Shown here: piece by piece, positions 55,999-64,000 of the stretch
Layout: each line of letters begins with the position of its first letter
How positions within the stretch are numbered: the first letter of the stretch is position 1
NCBI RefSeq assembly: GCF_030864005.1
Contig: NZ_CP132976.1
Coordinates: 744,001 to 808,000, forward strand
Direction: 5' to 3'
From: Achromobacter seleniivolatilans
GTDB lineage: Bacteria; Pseudomonadota; Gammaproteobacteria; Burkholderiales; Burkholderiaceae_B
DNA length: 64,000 nt
The notes under the pieces: model-generated
Databases searched by the model: none
What the model saw: the letters and a program-made list of their open reading frames with translations, nothing else
What the model was told of the DNA's origin: nothing
Program-made: the position numbers and the translations under genes

Positions 55999-57348
55999 TC
56001 AGGCCGTACCGTTCGCCAAGTCGTCAAACAACAGGTCTCCACCCATCTGGCCACCCTTGAGCATCAGCTCGATGCCATCGATGGCGGGGTTGTCGCTGCG
56101 GGCGACGCTGACGGTGACGCCGGGGGCCAGCACGCATCGAAATGCCAGGCCCCACAGGCCCAGCGCCAAGGTGGCCTGGCTGGACGTGTCGCCGCCCGCG
56201 ATGCCGATGCGCGACGGCTGGACTCCGCTTTTCGCGCTGGCCTGAATGATGGCCGCGACCAATTGCGCTGTGCTGCGAGCGGTGGCCGCGGCCTGTTGGG
56301 CGGTTACGGCATGTGCCGGGTGGTCCGTGTGCACCAGCACGTTTTGGCCTTGGACGAGCGTGGCGGCGGCTTGTTGGACCTGTTGCGCGGCATACATCGG
56401 GTCGTCGAGCAATCGTTGCGCCTGTACCGGCTGACGCACGTATCGCTGGCAAGCGGAGATCTGCCTGGCGGTAACGGGCGACAGGCTGCCTGCCACCACC
56501 AGTACTGGCCCGGTGGCGGGCGCCAGTGAGGTGACGGGTACGCTTTCCCGCCCGGGCGAAAATGCGCGGGCCAACGCTTGCTGCACGCTGCTCGGGCCAA
56601 CGGCCAGCAAGGGCACGCAGGCTGCGGCGCGCCAGATCAAGCGGCCGATGATGGTCAGTTGTTCGTCGTCGACCAGATCCAGCAGGAGCGGTCCGTCTGT
56701 CGTGTCGATGATGCCGTCAATCCAGTGCTCCAGCTCGGGCGCGTCGATGGCGCGGCGCAGGCGCGGGTATGCGGTGTGCGGCACGGAGCGGATGTTCGTC
56801 ACGCCCTGCGCCGCCAAGTGCAGGCGCAAGTCGGCCTCGTGCATCGGAGTGACGGGGTGCTGGCTCATGACCGGATGGCGGTCGATGCGGTGGATGTTTG
56901 GTGCGGAGCCGGCGCGGGCATACAGATTGGCAAAGCTGCAATAGCGGCCAATGCTGGGTTGTCCGCCCACAATCGGCACCAGCGGATTGGGCATGTGACG
57001 CCGCAGCTCGCGGATGGCAACACCAATGCTGCCGACGTGTGGCGCGCTGTCGAACGTGGAGCAGCATTTGTAGTGCAGCACGCGCGCGCCGGTGCCCGCC
57101 ATGAAGTGGCCGACCGCGCGCAGTTCGGTTTCCATATCGGCGGGCGCCATGCCACGCGCCGCGCCTGCGATGCCGATGGCGTCCAGCGGACCCGCGCGAT
57201 GCAGTTGGTCCGCGGTGGGCACACCCAGGAACAGCAGGCCGCGCCAACCTGCGCGCGCCACTTCCGCCAAGGTGTCGGTGGCGCCGGTGAAGTCGTCGCC
57301 ATACCAGCACACCCGCGGCGGGGTGATGCCGCGATCAGGCGTATTCAT
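55999..57348 (-). CDS. Four-carbon acid sugar kinase family protein (DUF1537, OiaK-like)
   Basis: A 449-residue kinase. N-terminal DDFTGATDT near residue 17 and C-terminal GIAGGDTSSQATLALG near 385 and PGV-type loop are the DUF1537 marks; the ATP site lies in the C-terminal domain. Its start overlaps the RuBisCO-like gene by 4 bases. In apionate catabolism a DUF1537 kinase (OiaK) phosphorylates 3-oxo-isoapionate before a RuBisCO-like enzyme acts, so the same order of steps is likely here. Confidence 0.88.
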   Translation of the reverse strand: MNTPDRGITPPRVCWYGDDFTGATDTLAEVARAGWRGLLFLGVPTADQLHRAGPLDAIGIAGAARGMAPADMETELRAVGHFMAGTGARVLHYKCCSTFDSAPHVGSIGVAIRELRRHMPNPLVPIVGGQPSIGRYCSFANLYARAGSAPNIHRIDRHPVMSQHPVTPMHEADLRLHLAAQGVTNIRSVPHTAYPRLRRAIDAPELEHWIDGIIDTTDGPLLLDLVDDEQLTIIGRLIWRAAACVPLLAVGPSSVQQALARAFSPGRESVPVTSLAPATGPVLVVAGSLSPVTARQISACQRYVRQPVQAQRLLDDPMYAAQQVQQAAATLVQGQNVLVHTDHPAHAVTAQQAAATARSTAQLVAAIIQASAKSGVQPSRIGIAGGDTSSQATLALGLWGLAFRCVLAPGVTVSVARSDNPAIDGIELMLKGGQMGGDLLFDDLANGTA

Positions 57349-58622
57349 GCACGGCCGCCAAAGAAGGCCAGGGCGCGTTGCAGCTCGGGGGCGTTGCGCG
57401 CGAAGTCTTCCAGCGTCTGGCCGTCGCGTACCGCCTGCCAGGCTTGGCGGATGCTTTGCACACCGGCGGCAGGGCCGTCCGGATGGGCCAGGATGCCGCC
57501 GCCGGACATGAACATCAGGTCGTCGGTGAGCACGGAAGCCCAAGTGGCCGGCACGGTGCCCGCCCATTGGCCGGACGAGAATGCGGGCATGACCTTATCG
57601 GCAATACCAGGGGTCAGGGAAGCCAGGCAATCACGAGCGGACTCGACGACTTCCTGGTCTTCTTGCGCAAATTTTCCCTGCAAGCCATGCACGTGCATGT
57701 GGTCTACGCCCGCCAAACGCCACAGCGTCTGGTATGCCTGAAACCCCATGCCCAACAGCGGCGCGCGGGACAGCGCGCCGTAGCCGTTGCGGTGGCCGTG
57801 CAGCGCCAGCGGCGTGCTGCGGCGCAAGGTCTGGATGGCAGAAAAGCCGCACCAGTTAAGGCTTGCCATGACGCAGGTGCCTTCTTCGCGTTCGATCAGT
57901 TCGGCGTGGCGGCGCATGGCGTCGGTTTCGTCGCTGATGTTGAACGCCACCATGACCTGCCGGCCCGTGCGGTCGCGATGGGCGCGCACGACTGCCATTA
58001 CGGCGGCAACGCGTTGCGCCAGCGGGGCGTGGGCCGGGTTGGCGCACACCTCGTCGTCCTTGATGAAGTCCACGCCTGCGGCGCACAGCTGTGCCACCAG
58101 ATGTGCCGTTTGTTCCGGAGACAACCCGACATTGGGTTTGATGATGGTGCCGACCAGCGGCCCTTTGGCCACGCCAGTGAGCTGGCGCGTACCAGCAATG
58201 CCTACCTGCGGCATGTCGAACTGGGCGCGGTAGTTGGCGGGCAGTTCCATGCTTTCCAGACGCAAGCCTGTGACTTCGCCCAGGTCGTACAAGTTGCCGC
58301 CGACGGTAGCGGCCAGCGTGGCCAGGTTGGCGCCGACGTTGGCAACAGGAAACGCGATGCGCACGCGTGCGCGCTGGTAAGCGCCGGGCATGCCGCCCGG
58401 TTGCCGCGCCAGCCAGGCATTGGGCAGGCTGGGCGTTGCGACCGTTTCCAGCATTTCGATGGATTCGATGCGCGCACGCGCCCGGGCGCGAAGCTCGTCG
58501 GTTTCACCCTGCACTCGGGTGAAGGTGCCGCAGGACTGCTCGCCGGCCATGACCTCCGCGACCCGTGCAGGGTCCATCGGCGTTTCGATCAGGTAGGTGG
58601 CGCTAAACGATTGGGAATTCAT
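57345..58622 (-). CDS. RuBisCO-like protein, form IV
   Basis: A 425-residue RuBisCO large-chain family protein. Equivalents of carbamylated Lys201 and metal ligands Asp203 and Glu204 are kept in FIKDDE (Lys188, Asp190, Glu191). Lys175 is Lys162 in GTIIKPN, but Lys177 is Asn. His294 and Arg295 are kept (HGHR near 275-278); His298 is Tyr. Loop-6 Lys334 is kept in QGKF near 317, and the phosphate loop SGGG near 373 is present. So it can bind a phosphorylated enediol-forming substrate but is not a carboxylase. Bordetella-type RuBisCO-like proteins fall in the form IV NonPhoto group. With the kinase partner, a decarboxylase or transcarboxylase role is plausible. Confidence 0.92.
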   Translation of the reverse strand: MNSQSFSATYLIETPMDPARVAEVMAGEQSCGTFTRVQGETDELRARARARIESIEMLETVATPSLPNAWLARQPGGMPGAYQRARVRIAFPVANVGANLATLAATVGGNLYDLGEVTGLRLESMELPANYRAQFDMPQVGIAGTRQLTGVAKGPLVGTIIKPNVGLSPEQTAHLVAQLCAAGVDFIKDDEVCANPAHAPLAQRVAAVMAVVRAHRDRTGRQVMVAFNISDETDAMRRHAELIEREEGTCVMASLNWCGFSAIQTLRRSTPLALHGHRNGYGALSRAPLLGMGFQAYQTLWRLAGVDHMHVHGLQGKFAQEDQEVVESARDCLASLTPGIADKVMPAFSSGQWAGTVPATWASVLTDDLMFMSGGGILAHPDGPAAGVQSIRQAWQAVRDGQTLEDFARNAPELQRALAFFGGRA

Positions 58623-58656
58623 GGTGGCGGCGGACAGCGTTGTCGAAACAGGGGCT

Positions 58657-59196
58657 TCAGATGCGGGAGAGATCGGGAAACGGGCGCACGGGATCTGTGC
58701 CGTCCCAACCCGAAGCGCTTTCGCGGATCAGATCGAACAAACGGCCTTTCGGGCCAGCCACTTCGGACAGTTCGATCACGGTTCCGGGGTGGTATTCGGT
58801 GTCGAAGTAAATGAAGCGGCCTTTTTCGCCGACTTCACCGCTCATCTTGGGTTTGAAGCCTTGCGCCAGCAGGCGTTCCAGATCGGCGTCGTAGCTTTCC
58901 GTCCAGTAGGCCACGTGTTGCAGACCGGTGCGTCCGGCTTGCAGGAAATCGCGGTACATGGACGGCACGTCGTTGCGGGTCTGGATCAGTTCAACCTGCA
59001 CAAAACCCGAGTTGGCGAGCGCCACCGAGTTGTGCGGTTCGTGGCTGACGCCGTCGTATTGGTAGTTCACGATGGGCACACGCGGGTTGTAGTACCAGGG
59101 ACCCACGCCCAGCGTGGTGCTCCAGTAGTCCATGGCGGCTTCGATGTCGTGCACCACATAACCGAGTTGGCGGATTTCGCCCAGAAAACGACTCAT
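58657..59196 (-). CDS. VOC superfamily protein (glyoxalase type)
   Basis: A 179-residue vicinal oxygen chelate protein, two beta-alpha-beta-beta-beta units: GYVVHDIEAAMDYW near residue 12 and LQHVAYW near 91. Three of the usual four metal ligands are visible (Glu in VQVELIQ, His in LQHVAY, Glu in VIELSE); the first is Tyr rather than His. It could be an isomerase, epimerase or lyase. It is 34 bases upstream of the RuBisCO-like gene and its role in that pathway is undescribed as far as I know. Confidence 0.85.
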   Translation of the reverse strand: MSRFLGEIRQLGYVVHDIEAAMDYWSTTLGVGPWYYNPRVPIVNYQYDGVSHEPHNSVALANSGFVQVELIQTRNDVPSMYRDFLQAGRTGLQHVAYWTESYDADLERLLAQGFKPKMSGEVGEKGRFIYFDTEYHPGTVIELSEVAGPKGRLFDLIRESASGWDGTDPVRPFPDLSRI

Positions 59197-59275
59197 GATG
59201 GATCTTTATAAAAGAGTGGCTAGGCGGCGCTGGCGGCGCGCCCTGAATCAGCGTTCAGGGCCGGGCCGCGCCGGG

Positions 59276-61156
59276 TCATAGGAAACCGATAGAGAACCAG
59301 GGGAAGGCGGCTACGACGATCAGGCCCACCAGCAACGCGGCGATGTAGCCCCAGATCGGGCCGATGCCCTCGTTGGGATCGACGCGGCTGATGGCGCACG
59401 CGCCGTAGTAGCCCACGCCAAAGGGCGGCGCGAAGAGACCGATGCCCATCGCGAAAATCACGACCATGGCGTAGTGCACTTCATGCACCCCGGCTTGAAC
59501 GGCGATCGGGAACAGCAGCGGGCCAAACAGCACGATGGCGGGAATGCCTTCCAGCACGCTGCCCAGAATGATGAAGGCCACGATGGACACCGCCAGGAAA
59601 CCGTAGCTGCCGCCAGGCATACCGGCCATCAAACGCGCCAGATCGCCCGAGAATCCTGATTGCGTCAGCGCCCAGGCCATGGCGGTGGCGCAGCCCACGA
59701 TCAGCATGATGGCGCCCGACAGGGACGCGGTTTCGATCAGCATGGGCTTCAAGCGCGCCCAGTCGAATCGCCGGTAGATCAGGATGCCGATCAATGCCGA
59801 ATACACGATGCCGATGGTGGACACTTCGGTGGCGGTGGCCACCCCTTCGACCACGGCGGCACGAATTACAAAGGGCAGGGCCACGGCGGGCAGCGCGATG
59901 ACGAAGAAGCGGCCGATTTCCTTGAAGCTGAAACGCTGGACCAGCGTCAGATCTTCTTTGCGATAACGCCACCACACCACCGAGCACAACGCCAATCCCA
60001 GCACCACCGCTGGCAGCAAGCCGCCCGTGAACAAGGCGGCAATCGACACGCCCGTCACCGAACCAATGGTGATCAGCACGATGGACGGCGGGATGGTTTC
60101 GGTCTGCGCGCCCGTGGCCGACAGCAGCGCGACCAGATCACCGGGCTTGGCGCCGCGCTTCTGCATTTCCGGAAACAGCACCGGCGCGATTGCCGCCATG
60201 TCTGCGATCTTGGAACCCGATATGCCCGACACCAGATACATGGCGCCGATCAACACATAAGACAGCCCGCCGCGTACATGGCCCAGCAGGCTGGCCAGGA
60301 ACTGGATCATGGCGCGCGCCATGCCGGTCATTTCAATTAACGAACCCAGGAAGATGAAGAGCGGAACGGCCAGCAGCATCAGATGCGACATGCCTTCGTC
60401 CAGCCGTCCGACCATGACTTCCATCGGGGTGTTGGTGGTCAGCGCCAGATAGGAAAATGTCGCCAGCGCAAACGAGAACGCAATCGGCACACCTGAAAAC
60501 ACCGTAGCGGCAACGATACCGACGAAGAAGATCACCAGGTTCAGTTTGCCCAGCCCCTTGAACATCGGCTGCGCCAGCCAGAACAGCGCAACGACAACGG
60601 CAACGCCAGCCAGCGCCATCAAGACCTGCGGCAGAGGCTGTGTGCGAAGCAGGCGCAGCAGCGCCACCACGGCCATCAGCGCCATGCCAATCGGAATGGC
60701 GGACGCGCGCCACGCGTTGCTGAGTTCCAGCGCGGGCGTGATGATGAAGTGTTCTTCGTGCGCGTACTCGATGGCCGGGGCCAGAATCAGCACCAGGAAC
60801 GCGAGCGACGCGGCCAGCGCCAAGGTTTCCAGCTGCGCGCGCCGCGCGGGGCTGACGTTGTTGACCAGCGCCGTCATTCGCATGTGCTCGCCGCGGCGCA
60901 GCGCAACAACCGCGCCCAGCATCGACAGCCAAAGGAACAGAATGGATGCCAATTCATCCGACCAGACCAGCGGGCTGTGGAACGCATAGCGCGCCACCAC
61001 ACCGGCAAACAGCACAAAGATCTCGACCAGGACAATGGCTGCCGCTACGTGCTCAACCACGCAGCCAAGCACACTGTCCAGCGCGTTGGCTGCCCGCCGC
61101 AGGGGATTGGCGGGTAGCACCGGCGTTGCAGTATGGGGGGCGGACAAAGAGGACAT
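59276..61156 (-). CDS. TRAP transporter fused permease (DctQ-DctM)
   Basis: A 626-residue membrane protein with about 16 spans. Residues 1-185 match the small DctQ subunit (VWSDELASILFLWLSMLGA near 60) and residues 200-626 the large DctM subunit (GVPIAFSFALATFSYL near 222, SKIADMAAIAPVLFP near 320). Such fusions are common. It imports a carboxylate with the binding protein encoded 11 bases upstream. Confidence 0.93.
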   Translation of the reverse strand: MSSLSAPHTATPVLPANPLRRAANALDSVLGCVVEHVAAAIVLVEIFVLFAGVVARYAFHSPLVWSDELASILFLWLSMLGAVVALRRGEHMRMTALVNNVSPARRAQLETLALAASLAFLVLILAPAIEYAHEEHFIITPALELSNAWRASAIPIGMALMAVVALLRLLRTQPLPQVLMALAGVAVVVALFWLAQPMFKGLGKLNLVIFFVGIVAATVFSGVPIAFSFALATFSYLALTTNTPMEVMVGRLDEGMSHLMLLAVPLFIFLGSLIEMTGMARAMIQFLASLLGHVRGGLSYVLIGAMYLVSGISGSKIADMAAIAPVLFPEMQKRGAKPGDLVALLSATGAQTETIPPSIVLITIGSVTGVSIAALFTGGLLPAVVLGLALCSVVWWRYRKEDLTLVQRFSFKEIGRFFVIALPAVALPFVIRAAVVEGVATATEVSTIGIVYSALIGILIYRRFDWARLKPMLIETASLSGAIMLIVGCATAMAWALTQSGFSGDLARLMAGMPGGSYGFLAVSIVAFIILGSVLEGIPAIVLFGPLLFPIAVQAGVHEVHYAMVVIFAMGIGLFAPPFGVGYYGACAISRVDPNEGIGPIWGYIAALLVGLIVVAAFPWFSIGFL

Positions 61157-61167
61157 GGCGCGCGACC

Positions 61168-62187
61168 TCAGGCCAGCTTGCCGACGCTTTGTTCAAGCAG
61201 CGACCAGGCTTCATTGCCGAAGCGGCCTTGCCACTCCTTGTAGAAACCGGCGGTGCGCAGCGCTTCGCGGAAGCTGTCAGGCGAAGGCTGGTTGAATTTC
61301 AAGCCCTTGCCTTCCAGATCGGATTGCACCGAAGCGTTCAGCTTCTTGATGTCTTCGCGCTGGGCCAGACCGGCTTCGTTGATGCCGCGGGCGACGACCG
61401 TCTTCAGGTCTTCCGGCAGGCCTTCCCACATGCGGCCGTTGGCGATGAACCAGTAGCCGTCCCAGATGTGATTGGTCAGCGAGCAGTATTTCTGCACTTC
61501 GTACAGTTTGGCGACCTGAATGATGGGCAGCGGGTTTTCTTGCGCGTCCACCACCTTGGTTTGCAGCGACGAATAGACCTCGCTGAACTGCAAGCTGGCG
61601 GGCGCGGCGCCCAGCCCTTTGAACATCGAGATCGGCAGGGAACTGACCGGCACGCGGATCTTCAAGCCGTCCATGTCGGATGCCGCCGTGATCGGCGCCT
61701 TGCTGCTGGTGGTTTGGCGAAAGCCGTTGTCCCACATCTTTTCAAAGGCGTAGAGCTTGCGCTGCGCAATGGCGGCACGGACATGCGCGCCGAGTGCGCC
61801 ATCCATGGCGCCCCAGACCTGGTTGTAGTCCTTGAACGCGAAGCCCACGGCGTTGATTGCCGCCACCGGCACGAGCGTGGCAATCACCAGCGCGGAAGGC
61901 GTGAAGAAGTCGATGCCGCCCGAACGCACCTGCGCCAGCATGTCGGTGTCGCCGCCCAGCTGGTTGTTCGGGAAAATCTTGATGTCTACGCGGCCATTGC
62001 TTTCTTTCAGGATGCGCTCGGCAGCTTCTTGGGCGCGGATGTTCAGCGGATGCGTCACCGGCAGGTTGTTGCCGTACTTGAGCGTGTAGTCGGCCGCGCG
62101 GGCGATCAACGGAAATCCGCTGGTCAGGGCGACGGCGGGAACCGCGCATAGGCGGCGCAAGGCACTGCGGCGGGTTAGCAGCTTCAT
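61168..62187 (-). CDS. TRAP transporter substrate-binding protein (DctP type)
   Basis: A 339-residue periplasmic receptor starting at 62187, after TATGGAGAC; a start at 62199 or farther upstream has no site. A TRRSALRRL segment and Ala-rich stretch ending LIARAADY suggest Tat or Sec export. Arg in the conserved GLKIRVP segment near 163 clamps carboxylates in this family. It opens the operon DctP-DctQM-VOC-RuBisCO-like-kinase. The ligand is probably a sugar acid. Confidence 0.93.
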   Translation of the reverse strand: MKLLTRRSALRRLCAVPAVALTSGFPLIARAADYTLKYGNNLPVTHPLNIRAQEAAERILKESNGRVDIKIFPNNQLGGDTDMLAQVRSGGIDFFTPSALVIATLVPVAAINAVGFAFKDYNQVWGAMDGALGAHVRAAIAQRKLYAFEKMWDNGFRQTTSSKAPITAASDMDGLKIRVPVSSLPISMFKGLGAAPASLQFSEVYSSLQTKVVDAQENPLPIIQVAKLYEVQKYCSLTNHIWDGYWFIANGRMWEGLPEDLKTVVARGINEAGLAQREDIKKLNASVQSDLEGKGLKFNQPSPDSFREALRTAGFYKEWQGRFGNEAWSLLEQSVGKLA

Positions 62188-62208
62188 GGTTGTCTCCATA
62201 CTCGTTTT

Positions 62209-62226
62209 ATGATGTTTTTTGATGTG
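62209..62226. repeat. 18-base direct repeat, copy 1 (candidate LacI operator)
   Basis: ATGATGTTTTTTGATGTG lies 22 bases before the DctP start. Each copy holds two TGATG half-sites 11 bases apart, about one helical turn. Copy 2 differs by one base. Confidence 0.6.
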
Positions 62227-62265
62227 CCACAAATACGCTAAACCCATGCGGCAGAGTGGACAATA

Positions 62266-63360
62266 GTGAATAAGCGCTATCATCGTCAAACCTTATTCAT
62301 GATGGTTTTTGATGTGAATAGACTCCCTCCCGAACGCAAGCTTGCCCGGTTGGCAGACGTTGCCGCGCTTGCCGGCGTGTCCACCGCCACGGCGGATCGC
62401 GTGTTGAACCGCCGGCCGGGGGTGCGCGCCAACACCGCCCAAAAGGTGTTCAAGGCCGCCATCGAGCTGGACTATCTGCCCGAACAGGAACTGCTGGCTG
62501 CCGCGCCGCCCGAACCGATGCGGCTGGTGTTTCTGCTGCCGCGCGGCAGCAACCGCTACCTGCGCATGCTGGGCGACACGGTCAGCTACGCGCACGAGCA
62601 CTTTGCACCGCTGAATGCCAAGTGTCAGATCGAGTACGTGGAAAGCTTCAATCCCGATGCGTTGGCGCAAGCCTTGGCCAAACACGGCAAGCGGGCGGAC
62701 GGCATTGCTTTCATGGCGCTGGAGCATCCCGCCGTGCGCGAAGCCGTCAATGCGCTGGCGCAGCAGGGCGTGCCGACGGTGACGCTGATTTCCGACCTGG
62801 CCAACAGCAGCCGCACGGCTTATGTGGGTCTGGATAACCGGGCTGCGGGCCGCACCGCCGGTTATCTGATTGCGCGCTTTATCGGCCTGAGAGCCGCGCA
62901 CGTGGCGCTGATTGCCGGGTCGCGCCATTACCGCGCTCACGAAGAGCGTGAAAGCGGTTTTTTGCAGCTGTATGCCGAGCAGTTCCAGGCCATGCAGGTG
63001 GTGGATCTGCGCGAAGGTTATGACGATGCCCAGCGCAACTACGAGCAAACCCGTCAATTGCTGGAGCAATATCCGAATCTGGCCGGCATCTACAACATTG
63101 GCGGCGCGTCCGACGGCGTGGCGCGTGCTTTGAAGGAAGCGGGCTTGCAGCATCGGGTAGTGTTCATAGGGCATGGTCTGACGCCCGATACCCGTTCGTT
63201 GCTGATCGACGGCACCATGGACGCCGTGATCACGCAAAGCCCGATGGAAGCGCTGATGAGCTGCGTACGCATTTTTTGCAATTTGCGCGATAGGCGTAGC
63301 GCCATGAATGGCGTGGAACTGGCGCGCAGCCAGGTCATCTTCCGGGAAAACCTGCCATAG
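62266..63360 (+). CDS. LacI family transcriptional regulator
   Basis: A regulator of about 353-364 residues. Helix-turn-helix: LADVAALAGVSTATADRVLN, with NRRPGV following and the hinge near YLPEQE; the effector domain resembles ribose-binding proteins. The start may be GTG at 62266 (AGTGGA upstream) or ATG at 62299, which falls in a direct repeat; the longer start is given. Divergent from the TRAP/RuBisCO-like operon, which it presumably represses. Confidence 0.9.
   Translation: MNKRYHRQTLFMMVFDVNRLPPERKLARLADVAALAGVSTATADRVLNRRPGVRANTAQKVFKAAIELDYLPEQELLAAAPPEPMRLVFLLPRGSNRYLRMLGDTVSYAHEHFAPLNAKCQIEYVESFNPDALAQALAKHGKRADGIAFMALEHPAVREAVNALAQQGVPTVTLISDLANSSRTAYVGLDNRAAGRTAGYLIARFIGLRAAHVALIAGSRHYRAHEERESGFLQLYAEQFQAMQVVDLREGYDDAQRNYEQTRQLLEQYPNLAGIYNIGGASDGVARALKEAGLQHRVVFIGHGLTPDTRSLLIDGTMDAVITQSPMEALMSCVRIFCNLRDRRSAMNGVELARSQVIFRENLP
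62299..62316. repeat. 18-base direct repeat, copy 2
   Basis: It matches copy 1 at 17 of 18 positions, 90 bases downstream in the same orientation. It overlaps the ATG at 62299 that could start the LacI gene, so it may be an operator over the gene's own 5' end. Confidence 0.6.
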
Positions 63361-63406
63361 CTTTGGGGGGTAAACCCAACGAATTCACGGCGTGCTTGCT
63401 TTTTAA

Positions 63407-63418
63407 CTGCCTAGGCAG
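63407..63418. promoter_or_regulatory. Candidate MarR operator upstream of marR
   Basis: CTGCCTAGGCAG is a perfect 12-base palindrome in AT-rich sequence, 54 bases before the MarR-type gene. The same TGCCTAGGCA core recurs after the gene at 63959 and, less one base, at 63974. Autoregulation is the simplest reading. Confidence 0.75.
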
Positions 63419-63471
63419 ATAAAATCCAAAAATCGTCACGTTATTGACACCCGCATTGCAGCGAGGCCCCC

Positions 63472-63927
63472 ATGACCCCCGTCAAACCTACCGTGCTGGA
63501 CAGCTTCTATACGGGTGAACTCGGCTTCATGGTCACGTCCGTGCGCGGCGCCATCCACGAAGCGCTGGAACGCGAACTTGCCCCGTTCGAACTCACCACG
63601 CCGCAGTATGTGGTGTTGAACTGCCTGGCCAAAGGTTGGGGCCGCACACTCAGCGACTTTTGCCGGGTGCTGGCCTATGACTCGGGTGCGATGACTCGGC
63701 TGTTGGACCGTATCGCGGCCAAGGGTTTCATTCGCCGCGTAGAAAACGAGGCCGACCGGCGCAGCTACCTGATCGAACTGACTGAACAGGGGCAGGCCGC
63801 GTTGCCGCGGGCGCTGGCTGCGTGTGATGTCGCGATGCGCCGCTTGCTGACCGGTTTTTCGGAAGACGACGCGCAAACACTGCACAAGCTGTTGTCACGG
63901 GTACTGATCAACGCCAAGACGGACTGA
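63472..63927 (+). CDS. MarR family transcriptional regulator
   Basis: A 151-residue winged-helix protein. The recognition region LSDFCRVLAYDSGAMTRLLDRI lies at about residues 61-82 and the wing motif NEADRRSYLIELTEQG near 92-107. The usual length for MarR/EmrR regulators. CAGCGAGG precedes the ATG. Identical palindromes on both sides suggest it represses itself and the unseen gene beyond the window end, often an efflux or aromatic-degradation gene in such layouts. Confidence 0.93.
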   Translation: MTPVKPTVLDSFYTGELGFMVTSVRGAIHEALERELAPFELTTPQYVVLNCLAKGWGRTLSDFCRVLAYDSGAMTRLLDRIAAKGFIRRVENEADRRSYLIELTEQGQAALPRALAACDVAMRRLLTGFSEDDAQTLHKLLSRVLINAKTD

Positions 63928-63947
63928 TACGTCAGTTCGTTTTTTTT
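63923..63947 (+). terminator. Short intrinsic terminator overlapping the marR stop
   Basis: ACTGA and TCAGT pair over a TACG tetraloop, followed by TTCG and eight T. The 5' arm includes the stop codon. The stem is short, so efficiency is uncertain. Confidence 0.6.
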
Positions 63948-63958
63948 ATTTATTTACC

Positions 63959-63983
63959 TGCCTAGGCATATACAGCCTAGGCA
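63959..63983. promoter_or_regulatory. Two tandem candidate MarR operators at window end
   Basis: TGCCTAGGCA at 63959-63968 and AGCCTAGGCA at 63974-63983 share the 8-base core GCCTAGGC, 15 bases apart, and match the palindrome before marR. They lie just before the window edge, where a promoter for the next gene would be. Confidence 0.7.
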
Positions 63984-64000
63984 TTTATAACGCCAAACAG

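Overview
The window is a 64 kb piece of a high-GC betaproteobacterial chromosome. Gene content suggests Alcaligenaceae, most likely Achromobacter or Bordetella: a Bug-type solute receptor, a single LolC/E-type permease with LolD, prfB and lysS close together, a form IV RuBisCO-like protein, many LacI/LysR/MarR-controlled catabolic operons and Fur-controlled siderophore receptors. This placement is inferred from gene families, not from a search. I see no phage, insertion sequence, CRISPR array, rRNA or tRNA. Coding density is high and most operons use 4-base ATGA overlaps.

Layout. (1) 1-11.2 kb: an acyl-CoA catabolic island with a CaiB-type CoA transferase (cut by the window edge), two enoyl-CoA hydratases, a complete branched-chain-type ABC importer, an acyl-CoA ligase, a thiolase and a TetR regulator. 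A palindrome in the divergent promoter is a candidate operator. (2) 11.2-22.2 kb: housekeeping genes lysS, an SDR, prfB with its programmed +1 frameshift, an MFS permease, recJ, lolC/lolD and a TatD nuclease. (3) 22.3-32.9 kb: an iron locus with two paralogous TonB-dependent receptors, each behind a Fur-box-like site, a two-component system between them, and a FatBDCE-type siderophore ABC importer. (4) 33-36.3 kb: a small secreted protein, thiM under a TPP riboswitch, a MaoC dehydratase and an SH3b-DUF2272 protein. (5) 36.4-47 kb: an eight-gene operon (aldehyde dehydrogenase, spermidine/putrescine-type ABC importer, CoA ligase, phytoene-desaturase-like flavoprotein, degenerate amidohydrolase) with a divergent LysR regulator. 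(6) 47-50.5 kb: an L-talarate/galactarate dehydratase, a Bug receptor and a divergent LacI regulator with two near-identical inverted operators. (7) 50.6-55.9 kb: ComEC, a MocR regulator divergent from a DMT exporter, and a short TonB-like protein. (8) 56-63.4 kb: a LacI-controlled operon of a TRAP importer, a VOC protein, a RuBisCO-like protein and a DUF1537 kinase. (9) 63.4-64 kb: a MarR regulator flanked by copies of one palindrome.

The two least explained systems are the operon at 36.4-46 kb, whose enzyme combination matches no pathway I can name, and the RuBisCO-like protein/DUF1537 kinase operon at 56-62 kb. The latter resembles the 3-oxo-isoapionate branch of apionate catabolism but has an added VOC protein and no apionate oxidoisomerase in view.
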